From the NCBI GenBank assembly GCA_016871495.1, contig VHDF01000033.1, positions 1 through 49,544 of the forward strand: a DNA stretch of 49,544 nucleotides, given 5' to 3'. How positions within the stretch are numbered: the first letter of the stretch is position 1; every line of letters starts with the position of its first letter. The translations under genes were made by a program, and so were the position numbers. This document shows positions 1 to 8,425 of this stretch, in pieces. Source of the stretch: Verrucomicrobiota bacterium. GTDB taxonomy: Bacteria; Verrucomicrobiota; Verrucomicrobiia; Limisphaerales; VHDF01. The notes under the pieces were generated by a model that worked only from the letters and a program-made list of their open reading frames with translations, searched no databases and was not told where the DNA came from.

Positions 1-510
1 TTGCGTGCGGGTGTAGAGCGTGACGTTGGGGTAAATGTGGCTCTCCTCGCCGATTTCGCAGTGGTCGCCAACGACCACTCCGGGGTGGAGCACCACACGG
101 GGGCCGACCAGGGTGGCGGCGCCGATCACACAACGGGCTCCCACATGGGCCGAGGGATGAATCGACGCCGAGGGGTCCACGGCGGCGGTTGGATGAATGC
201 CGGGCGGAATGGCCGGTTCGGGAAAGAACAGCGGCAAGATCTTGGCAAACGCGATGCGAGCGTTCTTGACCTGGATGACGATCTTCTTTTCGGATTTGAA
301 CGCGCCATCGACCATGATTCCGGCGGCGGCGCTGCGTTCGGCTCGATCGAAGTAGGTCTGGTTCTCGGCGAAGGTGAGGTCCCCTGGCCGGGCGGACCCT
401 GCGGGGGCGAACCCGGTGAATACGAAGGCGGGATCCCCGCGCACTTCGCCATCGAGATGGCGGGCGATTTCAGCGGCGGAAAGAGGCATCATGGGAGTGG
501 GCTTAAGCAT
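1..510 (-). CDS. lpxD: LpxD, UDP-3-O-acylglucosamine N-acyltransferase (3' end outside window)
   Basis: Lipid A synthesis enzyme that adds the second acyl chain to UDP-3-O-acyl-glucosamine in the cytoplasm. Seen: 170 codons open to the window edge, beginning MLKPTPMMPLSAAEIARHLD. Residues about 8-110 match the uridine-binding LpxD N-terminal domain (GDLTFAENQTYF, then IVIQVKNARIAFAKILPLFF). From about residue 112 the left-handed beta-helix hexapeptide repeats start (IHPTAAVDPSASIHPSAHVG, ARCVIGAATLVG). The catalytic histidine and the C-terminal helix lie beyond the window. The start at 510 is preferred because its ATG shares bases with the panD stop (TGATG), implying coupled translation; ATG at 516 and 492 are alternatives. 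An lpxD gene means the host has a lipopolysaccharide outer membrane. Confidence 0.9.
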   Translation of the reverse strand, partial: MLKPTPMMPLSAAEIARHLDGEVRGDPAFVFTGFAPAGSARPGDLTFAENQTYFDRAERSAAAGIMVDGAFKSEKKIVIQVKNARIAFAKILPLFFPEPAIPPGIHPTAAVDPSASIHPSAHVGARCVIGAATLVGPRVVLHPGVVVGDHCEIGEESHIYPNVTLYTRTQ

Positions 511-872
511 CAACATCCCCGGCGGGAGGCCACCGCGTTGCGTTCGCCGAGGGTTAAGATCTTGGGTGACCAGGAGGAGGCTCGTGGAGAGTCGATCCAG
601 GCGAAACTCATGATGGTCAACCGGTCACCCGTTTGTCCCAGGTGCGCGGTGGCGCCATTGAGGATGATTTCGCCGGAACTCGGCTTTCCGGGGATGGCGT
701 AAGTCTCGAATCGCTCTCCGTTGGCGAGGTTGCTGACGAGGATACGTTCGTGGGGAACGAGGCCGGTCAGATTCATCAACTCGGAATCGATGGTAAGGCT
801 TCCTTCGTAGTCAAGGCTCGCTTCGGTCACGGTCGCGCGGTGAATTTTCGATTTTAGGATTTGGATCTGCAT
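510..872 (-). CDS. panD: PanD, aspartate 1-decarboxylase proenzyme
   Basis: Decarboxylates L-aspartate to beta-alanine for pantothenate and coenzyme A. The 120-residue length is normal for the family. Seen: MQIQILKSKIHRATVTEASL at the start, Lys9, and the self-cleavage site Gly24-Ser25 in DYEGSLTIDS, where Ser25 would become the pyruvoyl cofactor. NGERFETYAI (residues 51-60) and the NGATAHLGQTGD turn (72-83) also match the family. The reading frame stays open far upstream (to 2318) but that part is the antisense of the oxidoreductase gene, so the start is placed at the family N-terminus. It overlaps lpxD by TGATG; the pair is probably one transcript. Its 5' side faces the oxidoreductase gene across about 170 bp holding divergent promoters. 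Confidence 0.93.
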   Translation of the reverse strand: MQIQILKSKIHRATVTEASLDYEGSLTIDSELMNLTGLVPHERILVSNLANGERFETYAIPGKPSSGEIILNGATAHLGQTGDRLTIMSFAWIDSPRASSWSPKILTLGERNAVASRRGC

Positions 873-966
873 GAACGGCGCAATGCTCTCCACTGTGACG
901 GCTCGGGACGATGCCGCCTTCGGCTTGGCGAAGCCCGGAGTCGCGAGAGGGATTTGGAGTCCTTCA

Positions 967-995
967 TTGACTCGAAAATCGGCGGTCACTATAAG
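967..995 (+). promoter_or_regulatory. sigma-70-type promoter for the Gfo/Idh/MocA oxidoreductase
   Basis: TTGACT at 967-972 and TATAAG at 990-995 are separated by exactly 17 bp, five of six matches to each consensus box. Transcription would begin near 1002, about 40 nt before the ATG at 1044. This is the clearest housekeeping promoter I saw in the window. Confidence 0.6.
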
Positions 996-1043
996 AGCCG
1001 CAGATCCTGTTTCAATCTCAACTTTACCAAGCATTTTCACGAT

Positions 1044-2207
1044 ATGGGCACCACGCTGAGAGTCGGTATGATCGGTTATCGTTTCATGGGCAAGGCGCAT
1101 TCCAACGCCTGGCGCCAAGCCTCCCATTTTTTCCCACTCAAAGCCGGAATCGAAATGAGCACGATCTGCGGACGCGATCCCCAAGGGGTCGAAACTGCCG
1201 CGGCCCAGTTGGGATGGAAATCCGCGTCCACCGACTGGAGGAAGGTTGTCGAGGACCCGAACATCGACATCGTGGATATCAATACTCCCAATGATTCCCA
1301 TGCCGAGATTGCGATCGCCGCGGCTCGGAACGGCAAGCACATCCTTTGCGAGAAGCCCCTGGCCCTGACGGTCGCTCAGTGTGAGCAGATGCTGGCCGCT
1401 GCGAAAAAGGCCAAAGTGGTCCACATGGTGTGCCACAATTACCGCCGCATTCCGGCCATCGCCCACGCCAAGCGCATGATCGAGGAAGGCGCGCTGGGCG
1501 CGATTTACCATTACTACGCCCGCTACGCGCAGGACTGGATCGTGGATCCGAATTTTCCCCTGGTCTGGCGGTTGCAGAAAGGCGTCAGCGGCAGTGGCAC
1601 GCATGGCGACATCAACGCGCACATCATCGATCTCGGGCGCTATCTGGTAGGTGAATTCAGCGAGGTTTGCGGGTTGATGCACACCTTCATCAAGGAAAGA
1701 CCCATCGAAGACGGCGGCGGTAAAGGCGACGGTTTGGGCGGGAAAGGGGGGAGGAAGATGGGCAAGGTTACCGTGGATGACGCGGCGATGTTCATCGGAC
1801 GCTTTAAGAATGGCGCCCTGGCAAATCTCGAGGCCACGCGTTTCGCCCTGGGAAGAAAGAACCACATTACGATCGAGATCAATGGGAGCAAAGGTTCTCT
1901 CAGCTTTGACTTCGAGGACATGAACCGGCTCAAGTTTTTCAACAACGAAGATCCAGGCGATCGCCAGGGATTTCGCGACATCCTCGTGACTCAGCCCGGC
2001 GGGGCGCATCCGTATGTGGGTGCCTGGTGGCCTCCCGGCCATATCCTCGGCTACGAGCACACGTTCGTTCACACGGTCGCAGACTTCGTGAACGCAGTCG
2101 TGGATGGCAAGCCGGTCCAACCCACCTTCGAAGACGGTCTTCGCAATGAACGCGTGCTCGAAGCGGTCGAGGCATCCGCCAAGTCCCGTCAGTGGGTTAA
2201 GGTGTAG
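1044..2207 (+). CDS. Gfo/Idh/MocA family NAD(P)-dependent oxidoreductase
   Basis: A 387-residue cytoplasmic sugar or inositol dehydrogenase-like protein; the substrate is not readable. Seen: N-terminal Rossmann fold with GMIGYRFMGKAHSNAW (residues 8-23), the family signature CEKPLALT around Lys104, which is the usual catalytic or cofactor-contacting lysine, and the second domain with the HGDINAHIIDLGRYL segment that carries the conserved Asp/His pair. A Gly/Lys-rich insert (EDGGGKGDGLGGKGGRKMG) sits in the second domain near residues 222-240. ATG 1044 gives a normal N-terminus directly before the beta1 strand; the frame is open further upstream without family similarity. It stands alone, divergent from panD-lpxD, and is followed by a hairpin terminator. 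Many such genes in PVC bacteria act on unusual sugars. Confidence 0.9.
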   Translation: MGTTLRVGMIGYRFMGKAHSNAWRQASHFFPLKAGIEMSTICGRDPQGVETAAAQLGWKSASTDWRKVVEDPNIDIVDINTPNDSHAEIAIAAARNGKHILCEKPLALTVAQCEQMLAAAKKAKVVHMVCHNYRRIPAIAHAKRMIEEGALGAIYHYYARYAQDWIVDPNFPLVWRLQKGVSGSGTHGDINAHIIDLGRYLVGEFSEVCGLMHTFIKERPIEDGGGKGDGLGGKGGRKMGKVTVDDAAMFIGRFKNGALANLEATRFALGRKNHITIEINGSKGSLSFDFEDMNRLKFFNNEDPGDRQGFRDILVTQPGGAHPYVGAWWPPGHILGYEHTFVHTVADFVNAVVDGKPVQPTFEDGLRNERVLEAVEASAKSRQWVKV

Positions 2208-2234
2208 TTCTCCGCTCTTGTGATTTGCACTGAA

Positions 2235-2258
2235 AGCGGCGGTCGCAAGGCCGCCGCT
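2235..2258 (+). terminator. hairpin terminator after the oxidoreductase gene
   Basis: AGCGGCGG at 2235-2242 pairs perfectly with CCGCCGCT at 2251-2258 around an 8-nt loop, 27 bp past the stop codon. Only a short TTTGT follows, so it is a strong stem with a weak U tract. The same eight stem bases open the terminator at 18255. Confidence 0.55.
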
Positions 2259-2312
2259 GCTTTGTCGTTCTGATCGGCAGGTCTGCGAAGGACGGTGACG
2301 ATTACCCTCGCG

Positions 2313-2369
2313 ACTCACTTGATGCTGAAGTTACTCACCGTTCCGCACCACGGCCCGACGGAGTTTTTT
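2313..2369 (+). repeat. Intergenic repeat B, copy 1
   Basis: About 57 bp beginning ACTCACTTGATGCTGAAG and ending in a T6 run. It matches 46952-47008 in the same orientation with roughly five differences. It has no coding potential and lies in the 445-bp space between the oxidoreductase and the FG-GAP gene. The rest of that space holds repeat D and otherwise only unrecognised GC-rich sequence. Confidence 0.75.
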
Positions 2370-2375
2370 GGCTGA

Positions 2376-2463
2376 AATGGCGATTCAGCAGCGTCGAGAT
2401 GCGCAAAAGTTGGGGCGCCAGAGGGCTGGCGCACTCCAAGACCTTGCGGATTCTCCACCCGCC
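2376..2463 (+). repeat. Intergenic repeat D, copy 1 (with hairpin)
   Basis: Two joined modules. 2376-2411 recurs inverted at 8112-8147 with two mismatches. 2414-2463 recurs at 42769-42818 with only a few differences and carries a perfect 7-bp hairpin, GCGCCAG (2415-2421) with CTGGCGC (2426-2432) around the loop AGGG. The modules occur apart elsewhere, so this is a mosaic of smaller repeat units. Confidence 0.75.
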
Positions 2464-2652
2464 CGGTTCGGAGGGATGGGCGAGGTTCTATCCCTCGTCC
2501 CTACCCCTCTGGACATTTGCGGATGCTCCGGGGTGGGGCTGAGCGGCGAAAAGCCCTTTGACCTTCTACCCGGAAGAGGGGAGAGTGTTCTGGTGGATCG
2601 AGCGTTTGCCTCAAGCAAGCGCGAGCCACACCTAAATCCATTCTGTTGTTCT

Positions 2653-4443
2653 ATGGACGCTCGTTCCCAATTCCTTCTGAGCCTGCTGCTTGGTTTCACT
2701 TTGTGGTCTGGCCCAGGTATCCCTTGCGCTCTCGCCGTCGATCCCCAAGCTCCCACGTTGGGTTTGATCCCGGATCAATCCACCAGCCAGGGTGTTCCGT
2801 TGGAAATTTCCCTGGAGGTGCGCGATGCCGATACTCCTTCGTCCGGCCTCGCCCTTTCCGCCGCGGCGGATAACACCGCTCTATTGCCTGCCGGGTCCCT
2901 GCGCATTTCGGGAGGGCTGGTTTCACCGCGCCTGGAGATCCGGCCCGCGATCACTCAGCGCGGAGTCTCCGAGATTACGGTGGTGGCGCGAGATTCCGAC
3001 GGGTTGTCGGCCGTCCGCCAATTTCGACTGACGGTGACGGCCCGGAATGTTCCGCCCGAAACGACGGGCATTCCCGATCAGTCCATCCGCGAGAATGAAT
3101 CCACCTCCGAGCTCAAGTTTTTTGTGGCGGACGAGGAGAGTTCCTTTGAAAGCCTGAAGCTTTCCGGACAATCCTCCAATCCGGTGCTGGTCCCCTCCAG
3201 CGCGTTCGTGTTCGCCGGTGCGGGCTTTCAACGGTCCGTGGTCATTCGTCCCGCCCCGGGTCAGTCCGGCGAGGCGGAGCTGGCTGTGCTGGTGACCGAT
3301 CCCGATGGCGGCACGACACCTATCCGATTCAAACTTCGGGTGATCCCGATTCATCAGAAGCCCACGGTGAGCGAAGTGCTGGATGTCACCCTGGAATCGA
3401 CGACTGGCGCGGTGGTGGCCATTCCCTTCACCGTGGGTGATCCTGATTCTCCCTTGGAGAAGCTGAAGGTTTCGGCTCAATCCTCGGATCCTTCGTTCTT
3501 GCCGAATGGCGCGCTGCGACTCGACGGTGAGGGTGCTCACCGCGTTCTCCGCATCGAGCCCCGGGCGGGCAGGGCGGGTTCGAGTCGGATCGAGTTGACG
3601 GTGCGGGATGATCGTGACGCCACCGTCTCCACCTCCTTCGAGTTCCGGGTTTTGTTGGACGCGGAGAATGCAGTTCCGGCGGACTTCAACGGAGACGGTT
3701 TTCCGGACATCGTCCTGGAGGACCGGGATGGATTTCTCGCCTGCGCGTTTTTGCAGGATCGTTTTCTGGTGGGCAGCGCCTTCTTTGATCCGTCGCACAT
3801 CGGCGACCGTGCCTGGCGTTTGATCAACACGGCGGACTTCAACCAGGATCGAAAGCCCGATCTTTTGTTCCAGCACCGGGACGGTGATCTGGCGGCGTGG
3901 ACGATGGACGGGGTGCGGATGAAGGGTGTGTTGAATTTTTCGCCTGCACGTCACAATGAACCGGGGTGGTTTTTGATCACGATGGCGGATATTTACGGCG
4001 ATGGCACACGCGATTTCTTTTTCCAACACGCGGACGGAAGACTTTCGGCCTGGTTAATGAACGGCACGACGCTGTCCGCCAGCGCTTCTTTGAATCCGGG
4101 TGCGGTGCAGGACGCGCGGTGGCGCTTGGTCGGCAGTTCTTATCTGAATTCGGATGGGCATCCCGACCTTCTTTTTCAGCATCAGGATGGGACATTGGGT
4201 TATTGGAAGTTATCGGGGCTCCGGTTGATCGAGCCGGGGCTGTTGCAGCCGAGTCATCCCGGCAGCGGATGGCGGGTGGTGGTCGTGCAGGATTTTGACC
4301 AGGACGGAACACGCGACTTAATGTTCCAGCACGACGATGGGTCCCTCGGGATTTGGTACCTGAAGGGCACGACCCTGCGCGAAGCCCATTTTGTGGACCC
4401 CTCGAATCCGGGCATCCATTGGCGAGTTGCGGGGCCACGGTAG
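2653..4443 (+). CDS. Exported protein with Ig/cadherin-like repeats and FG-GAP (VCBS) repeats
   Basis: 596 residues, function unknown, probably outside the cytoplasm. Seen: signal peptide (FLLSLLLGFTLWSG core, cleavage near residue 28). Residues about 30-325 hold three similar ~97-residue beta domains, each beginning like PTLGLIPDQSTSQGVPLE, ETTGIPDQSIRENESTSEL or PTVSEVLDVTLESTTGAVV. Residues about 340-596 hold five ~52-residue FG-GAP-type units, each with a calcium-loop-like aspartate string (DFNGDGFPDI, DFNQDRKPDLLF, DIYGDGTRDFFF, NSDGHPDLLF, DFDQDGTRDLMF) and a recurring FQHxDGxLxxW. ATG 2653 is chosen because it places the signal peptide at the N-terminus; the frame is open upstream into repeat sequence. 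The next gene begins 21 bp downstream, so the two may be co-transcribed. Confidence 0.85.
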   Translation: MDARSQFLLSLLLGFTLWSGPGIPCALAVDPQAPTLGLIPDQSTSQGVPLEISLEVRDADTPSSGLALSAAADNTALLPAGSLRISGGLVSPRLEIRPAITQRGVSEITVVARDSDGLSAVRQFRLTVTARNVPPETTGIPDQSIRENESTSELKFFVADEESSFESLKLSGQSSNPVLVPSSAFVFAGAGFQRSVVIRPAPGQSGEAELAVLVTDPDGGTTPIRFKLRVIPIHQKPTVSEVLDVTLESTTGAVVAIPFTVGDPDSPLEKLKVSAQSSDPSFLPNGALRLDGEGAHRVLRIEPRAGRAGSSRIELTVRDDRDATVSTSFEFRVLLDAENAVPADFNGDGFPDIVLEDRDGFLACAFLQDRFLVGSAFFDPSHIGDRAWRLINTADFNQDRKPDLLFQHRDGDLAAWTMDGVRMKGVLNFSPARHNEPGWFLITMADIYGDGTRDFFFQHADGRLSAWLMNGTTLSASASLNPGAVQDARWRLVGSSYLNSDGHPDLLFQHQDGTLGYWKLSGLRLIEPGLLQPSHPGSGWRVVVVQDFDQDGTRDLMFQHDDGSLGIWYLKGTTLREAHFVDPSNPGIHWRVAGPR

Positions 4444-4464
4444 CGAGCGAGTGGATTCTCCCTC

Positions 4465-6153
4465 ATGACCTTGAGGCGTTTGGCGCTGGTGCTGGCGTGC
4501 GTCTTTCTCGCGGCCGGCTGCTCGACTTATTCTGTCAAGCCCCTCACCGTTCCGTTGGTCAGCAAGTGGGATCGCTTTGAGATGACCCTGCAAAGCCGTG
4601 CTGCTTATGTGAATCCCGTGCAGGATACTGGACTCGAGGCCGTCTTCATTGGGCCGAGCGGTGAAGTCCACAAGGTGGATGGCTTTTGGGATGGAACAAA
4701 CACCTGGCGAGTCCGCTTCTCTCCCAATGAAATCGGGTCTTGGAAGTATGAGACCTATTGTGCCAATCCGGCCGATGGCGGTCTCCATTTGCAGACGGGA
4801 CGATTCCTGTGCACCGCGCCCAAGCATGAACATCGGTTCGCCCGGCACGGCCCGGTTCGAGTCCATCGATCGGGCCGTTATTTCGAGCATGAGGACGGCA
4901 CTCCGTTTTTTTGGATGGGAGACACCGCTTGGAGCGGCCCGTTGAAAGCGGAGGATCACGAATGGGACCTCTATCTGGGGGAGAGGAAGCGGCAGGGTTT
5001 TACGGCGGTGCAATGGGTATCCACGCAGTATCGAGCCTCACCGGATGGGGACCAGAACGGTGAATTGGCCTACGCGGGGGATCACCGCATCATCCTTAAT
5101 CCGCGTTTCTTCCAGCGTCTGGATCGCCGGGTGGAAGCGATGAATCGGGAGGGGTTTTTGAGCGTGCCCGTGATGCTGTGGGACAACCCGGGCCGCGCGG
5201 GTTCTCGGAGCAGTCCGGGTTCGGCATTGCCGGAGGATCAGTTGATTGTCCTGGCGCGGCATCTCGCGGCGCGCTGGAGTGCGAACCATGTGATCTGGTT
5301 GGTGAATGGCGACGGGGACTATCGGGGAGGGCGCGCGGAACGCTGGAAGCGGGTTGGGAGGGCTGTGTTTGGAAACATTTCCCACGCTCCTGTTTCCCTG
5401 CACCCGGGCGGAAGGCAGTGGGTTTGGGACGAGTTTCAAAGCGAGCGTTGGCTCGACATTTGCGGATACCAAAGCGGCCATAACGAACGGGAGGACAACG
5501 TGCGATGGATACATTCCGGGCCTCCCTCGACCGCGTGGCGGAGGCCGCCGTTCCGTCCCTTCCTCAGTCTGGAAGCGCCCTATGAGAATCATGGGGGTGC
5601 GGATCGCAAACCGATGGGAGCGTTTGTTGTTCGCCGGGCACATTACTGGTCGCTTCTGAACGCGCCGACGTGCGGTGTGGTTTACGGCGGGCATGGGGTT
5701 TGGGGTTGGGATGATGGATCGGGGCCGCCTTTCGATCATCCCGATACCGGGACACCATTGCCGTGGTTTCGAGCGATGCGGATGGAGGGAGCCGAGCAAA
5801 TGGGGTTCCTGGCGCGCTTCTTCACCAGCCTTGATTTTAACCGTTTGCGTCCCGCCCCGGGGATCCTGCGAGGCCAACCTGGCGAGCGCTCGCCGCACCA
5901 GTTCATTTCATGCAGTCAATCGGAAGACCGTGCTTTGACGGTGATCTACACTCCGGAGTCCACCGACATTTTGTTGAGTCCAGCGGGCCTGCCCCATGAT
6001 TTTCGAGCGAACTGGTTCAATCCACGGCATGGCGGCTACCATGCGGCGAAGGCCGAGTTTCGCGGTGAAGCCGTTGGCTTTTCGCCGCCGGGCGGTGGAG
6101 ACTGGCTCTTGAAAATCGAAGCGGACCGTTCACTTGAACGGCAGAATCGTTGA
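4465..6153 (+). CDS. Lipoprotein glycoside hydrolase with DUF5060 and DUF4038 domains
   Basis: 562 residues. Seen: lipoprotein signal with lipobox LAAGC (Cys19). Residues about 25-105 match the DUF5060 beta-sandwich (KWDRFEMTLQSRAAYVNP, WRVRFSPNEIGSWKYET). Residues about 120-470 match the DUF4038 apiosidase-like TIM barrel (HEDGTPFFWMGDTAW, GFTAVQWVSTQY, ANHVIWLVNGDGDY). A C-terminal beta domain (about 480-555) contains FRANWFNPRHGGYHAA, typical of the collagen-binding-like tail of these proteins. The family includes apiosidases and other pectin or rhamnogalacturonan side-chain hydrolases; the substrate here is inferred only loosely. Its last 24 bp overlap the last 24 bp of the convergent permease gene, so both stop codons lie inside the partner. 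Confidence 0.85.
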   Translation: MTLRRLALVLACVFLAAGCSTYSVKPLTVPLVSKWDRFEMTLQSRAAYVNPVQDTGLEAVFIGPSGEVHKVDGFWDGTNTWRVRFSPNEIGSWKYETYCANPADGGLHLQTGRFLCTAPKHEHRFARHGPVRVHRSGRYFEHEDGTPFFWMGDTAWSGPLKAEDHEWDLYLGERKRQGFTAVQWVSTQYRASPDGDQNGELAYAGDHRIILNPRFFQRLDRRVEAMNREGFLSVPVMLWDNPGRAGSRSSPGSALPEDQLIVLARHLAARWSANHVIWLVNGDGDYRGGRAERWKRVGRAVFGNISHAPVSLHPGGRQWVWDEFQSERWLDICGYQSGHNEREDNVRWIHSGPPSTAWRRPPFRPFLSLEAPYENHGGADRKPMGAFVVRRAHYWSLLNAPTCGVVYGGHGVWGWDDGSGPPFDHPDTGTPLPWFRAMRMEGAEQMGFLARFFTSLDFNRLRPAPGILRGQPGERSPHQFISCSQSEDRALTVIYTPESTDILLSPAGLPHDFRANWFNPRHGGYHAAKAEFRGEAVGFSPPGGGDWLLKIEADRSLERQNR

Positions 6154-7914
6154 GGCCAGCCAGCACACCAGCAGGCCGGAGACGGAATTGACCGTGACGA
6201 CCACGGTCCAGCTGCGGAGGGTTTCCTTTTCGGTAAAGCCGCTCAACTTGCCGACGACCCAGAATCCGCTGTCATTCATCCAGGAGAGGAACATGGCGCC
6301 AAATCCGATGGACATGAAGATGTAGATCGGATGAAAGGGAAGTCCGTCTCCGGAACTCATGATCGGGTAGACCATCGCGGCGGTGGTGAGCATGGCGACG
6401 GTGGCCGAACCTTGAGCCACCCGGATGACCGCGGCGATGGCCCAGGACAAAAGGATGAGATTCACGTTCTTGCCTGCCACGAAAGCCTGGACCGCTTCAC
6501 CCACGCCGGCATTCTTGAGCATCAGTCCAAAGGCGCCGCCGGCGCTGGTAATCAAGATAATCACGCCACCTGTCGCGAACGGGCCCTCTGAGAGTTCGCC
6601 GATTTTGGCCAGGGTGAAACCCCGTTGCTTCATCAACACGCCCACGGCGAGAAGAGCGCCAATGAAGAGGGCGATATTGCGGTTGCCGGCGAATTCGCCC
6701 CAGCGATACAGCGCCGGATTCATGCCGTGGGTGGGGCGCAGCTCGGACGGAAATCCGTCTTCGATCGTCATGCGATTGAATCGCGCGAGATTCTCGCCTT
6801 CCAAGCGATAGGTCTTCATTGCGGTTGTCTCCGCTCGCAATTGAAGACCCGCGAACGTGTTGGTCAGCAGAACCCGGTCCGTGTCCATGACCCGGTTGAG
6901 TTCTCCCACCATTGATTCCACCAACACCCGGGACAGGGGCCCCTTGTCCCCGTGTTCTTCCAACTGACGGCGGGCTTTGGAACTGAACTGCTGGTAAACA
7001 TGTTTGGAGATCGGGCCCTCACCGGTCCTCAGTTTTCGGGAGAGCGCCTGAGGATCCTTCAAATCCGGCGCGTCGAAGGATTTGCCTTGGATGGCCGTCA
7101 AGGTTGAGGCGAGCGAGATGAGAAAGATGGGCAACAGGACCGGCAGGATGGACCAGAAAAAGGGCGGCAGCTCGGACTCGGGACGATCGGCGGTAGCCTT
7201 GAGTTGGGCGAAGTTCACTCCGGAGTTTTCCCGCAAGGGGATGTCCATGCGGGCATTGATCCAATTTGCGACCAGCCAGGAACAAGTCGCGGGGATGAAT
7301 CCCACGACGGTTCCCACCATGATTGTCAAACCCAGGTCGAGTTTGAGGCTTTCGGCCATGGCGAGTGGACCCGGGTGCGGAGCGACGAGTGAGTGGGTCA
7401 CCGTGCCGCCGCAGCAGATGGCCATGATGTAAAGCAGGTAATCTTTGCCTGTCCGCATGCGCATGGCCACGGCGAGCGGAAGCAACAACATGAAGAACGT
7501 ATCGAAGAATATGGGGATGGAGAGAATGTAGCCGCTGATGAAGATGGCCGCGCCCGCCCGCTTTTCTCCGAACACGCCGATAAAGCGCCGCACCACTTTA
7601 TCCGCCGCGCCACTTTCCATCAGGCACATGCCGATAATGGCGGCGAGCGCGATGACCACGCCGATCTTGCCTGCCGTGACTCCGAATTCCGTCGCCGTCA
7701 ATTCGACGGCTTGGACGATATGGCTGCGGTCCGGCTCGCCCGGCAATTTGGTGGAGAGCATTCCGGCCGTGATGGCGGCCAGGATCAAGGCCATGAAAGC
7801 ATGGACCTTGAGGACGGTAATGAGCGTGATGATGACGCCGACGCTGATCAACAGGACGATAAACGGCCAGTAGTCTAGGGTGGGCGCCGCCGCTTGAGCG
7901 AGGTGAGCGATCAT
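6130..7914 (-). CDS. GntP family permease (gluconate / organic acid transporter) with large soluble insert
   Basis: 594-residue inner-membrane transporter, likely a proton symporter for gluconate or a related hydroxy acid. Seen: many hydrophobic helices and GntP motifs such as IPIFFDTFFMLLLPLAVAM (133-151), GGTVTHSLVAPHPGP (169-183) and, near the C-terminus, RVAQGSATVAMLTTAAM and WMNDSGFWVV. The family is usually about 440-460 residues. The excess is a hydrophilic stretch of roughly 130 residues at about 275-405 between two membrane segments, rich in charged residues and without motifs I know. ATG 7914 starts just before the first helix. No partner gene is adjacent; the convergent overlap with the hydrolase gene may affect expression of both. 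Confidence 0.85.
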   Translation of the reverse strand: MIAHLAQAAAPTLDYWPFIVLLISVGVIITLITVLKVHAFMALILAAITAGMLSTKLPGEPDRSHIVQAVELTATEFGVTAGKIGVVIALAAIIGMCLMESGAADKVVRRFIGVFGEKRAGAAIFISGYILSIPIFFDTFFMLLLPLAVAMRMRTGKDYLLYIMAICCGGTVTHSLVAPHPGPLAMAESLKLDLGLTIMVGTVVGFIPATCSWLVANWINARMDIPLRENSGVNFAQLKATADRPESELPPFFWSILPVLLPIFLISLASTLTAIQGKSFDAPDLKDPQALSRKLRTGEGPISKHVYQQFSSKARRQLEEHGDKGPLSRVLVESMVGELNRVMDTDRVLLTNTFAGLQLRAETTAMKTYRLEGENLARFNRMTIEDGFPSELRPTHGMNPALYRWGEFAGNRNIALFIGALLAVGVLMKQRGFTLAKIGELSEGPFATGGVIILITSAGGAFGLMLKNAGVGEAVQAFVAGKNVNLILLSWAIAAVIRVAQGSATVAMLTTAAMVYPIMSSGDGLPFHPIYIFMSIGFGAMFLSWMNDSGFWVVGKLSGFTEKETLRSWTVVVTVNSVSGLLVCWLASTILPFK

Positions 7915-7998
7915 GGTTGCGGGAACTGGCGTAGTGCATCCTCAAACCCGCTGCCGGGTCAACCTCGAAACGGCGGATCGAGAATTTCGACTAGGAAG

Positions 7999-8095
7999 AG
8001 GCCATGGATCCGCAGCGATCCATGGCAAGATCCTGGCCGCAGAATTCCTTCTCAACTTTTGATGGATCACCCTGCGGATACCCCTCCACGGTCGG
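7999..8095 (+). repeat. Intergenic repeat C, copy 1
   Basis: The run from GGCCATGGATC to the stretch TCTCAACTTTTGATGGATCA resembles 47018-47110, and its core occurs inverted at 42875-42900. Similarity is diverged, best in the last 40 bp. It also contains an internal GGATC...GATCC inverted pair. It opens a gene-free kilobase (7915-8912) between the GntP and dienelactone hydrolase genes. Confidence 0.5.
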
Positions 8096-8111
8096 TCGGC
8101 CTTTGACGCTC

Positions 8112-8147
8112 AAACTTTTGCCCATCTCGACGCTGCTGAATTGCCAT
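8112..8147 (-). repeat. Inverted copy of the first module of repeat D
   Basis: The 36 bp are the reverse complement of 2376-2411 with two mismatches; they contain CATCTCGACGCTGCTGAA. The module is found here without the hairpin half of repeat D. Confidence 0.7.
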
Positions 8148-8425
8148 TGCCAGGTTCAAACCTGCTTGCGGGAAGCTGCTTTGACGTTCCACCGTCCCTG
8201 GATGGGTCGCGGAGTCTGGATCATCTGGCAATCCGGTTCCGGACGGCGACGATACCACCGGTCCACCGGGTCGCCCAAGCCTGTGCATCCGGGAGGGATG
8301 CCAGCGTCGAAGGTGCCCATACCCGGCGTGTGCGGGTTTCAGGTCTGCAGGGCGGATTCTTCATGGGCAAGGGGCGGACCGCTCGTCCCTGAGCTTCCCG
8401 TGTATCCCGAAGTGGTCTTTCGTGT

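Noticed and set aside
873-2318. Long minus-strand open frame continuous with panD
   Set aside because: Only the last 120 codons resemble a protein; the rest is the antisense of the oxidoreductase gene, which has full family motifs.
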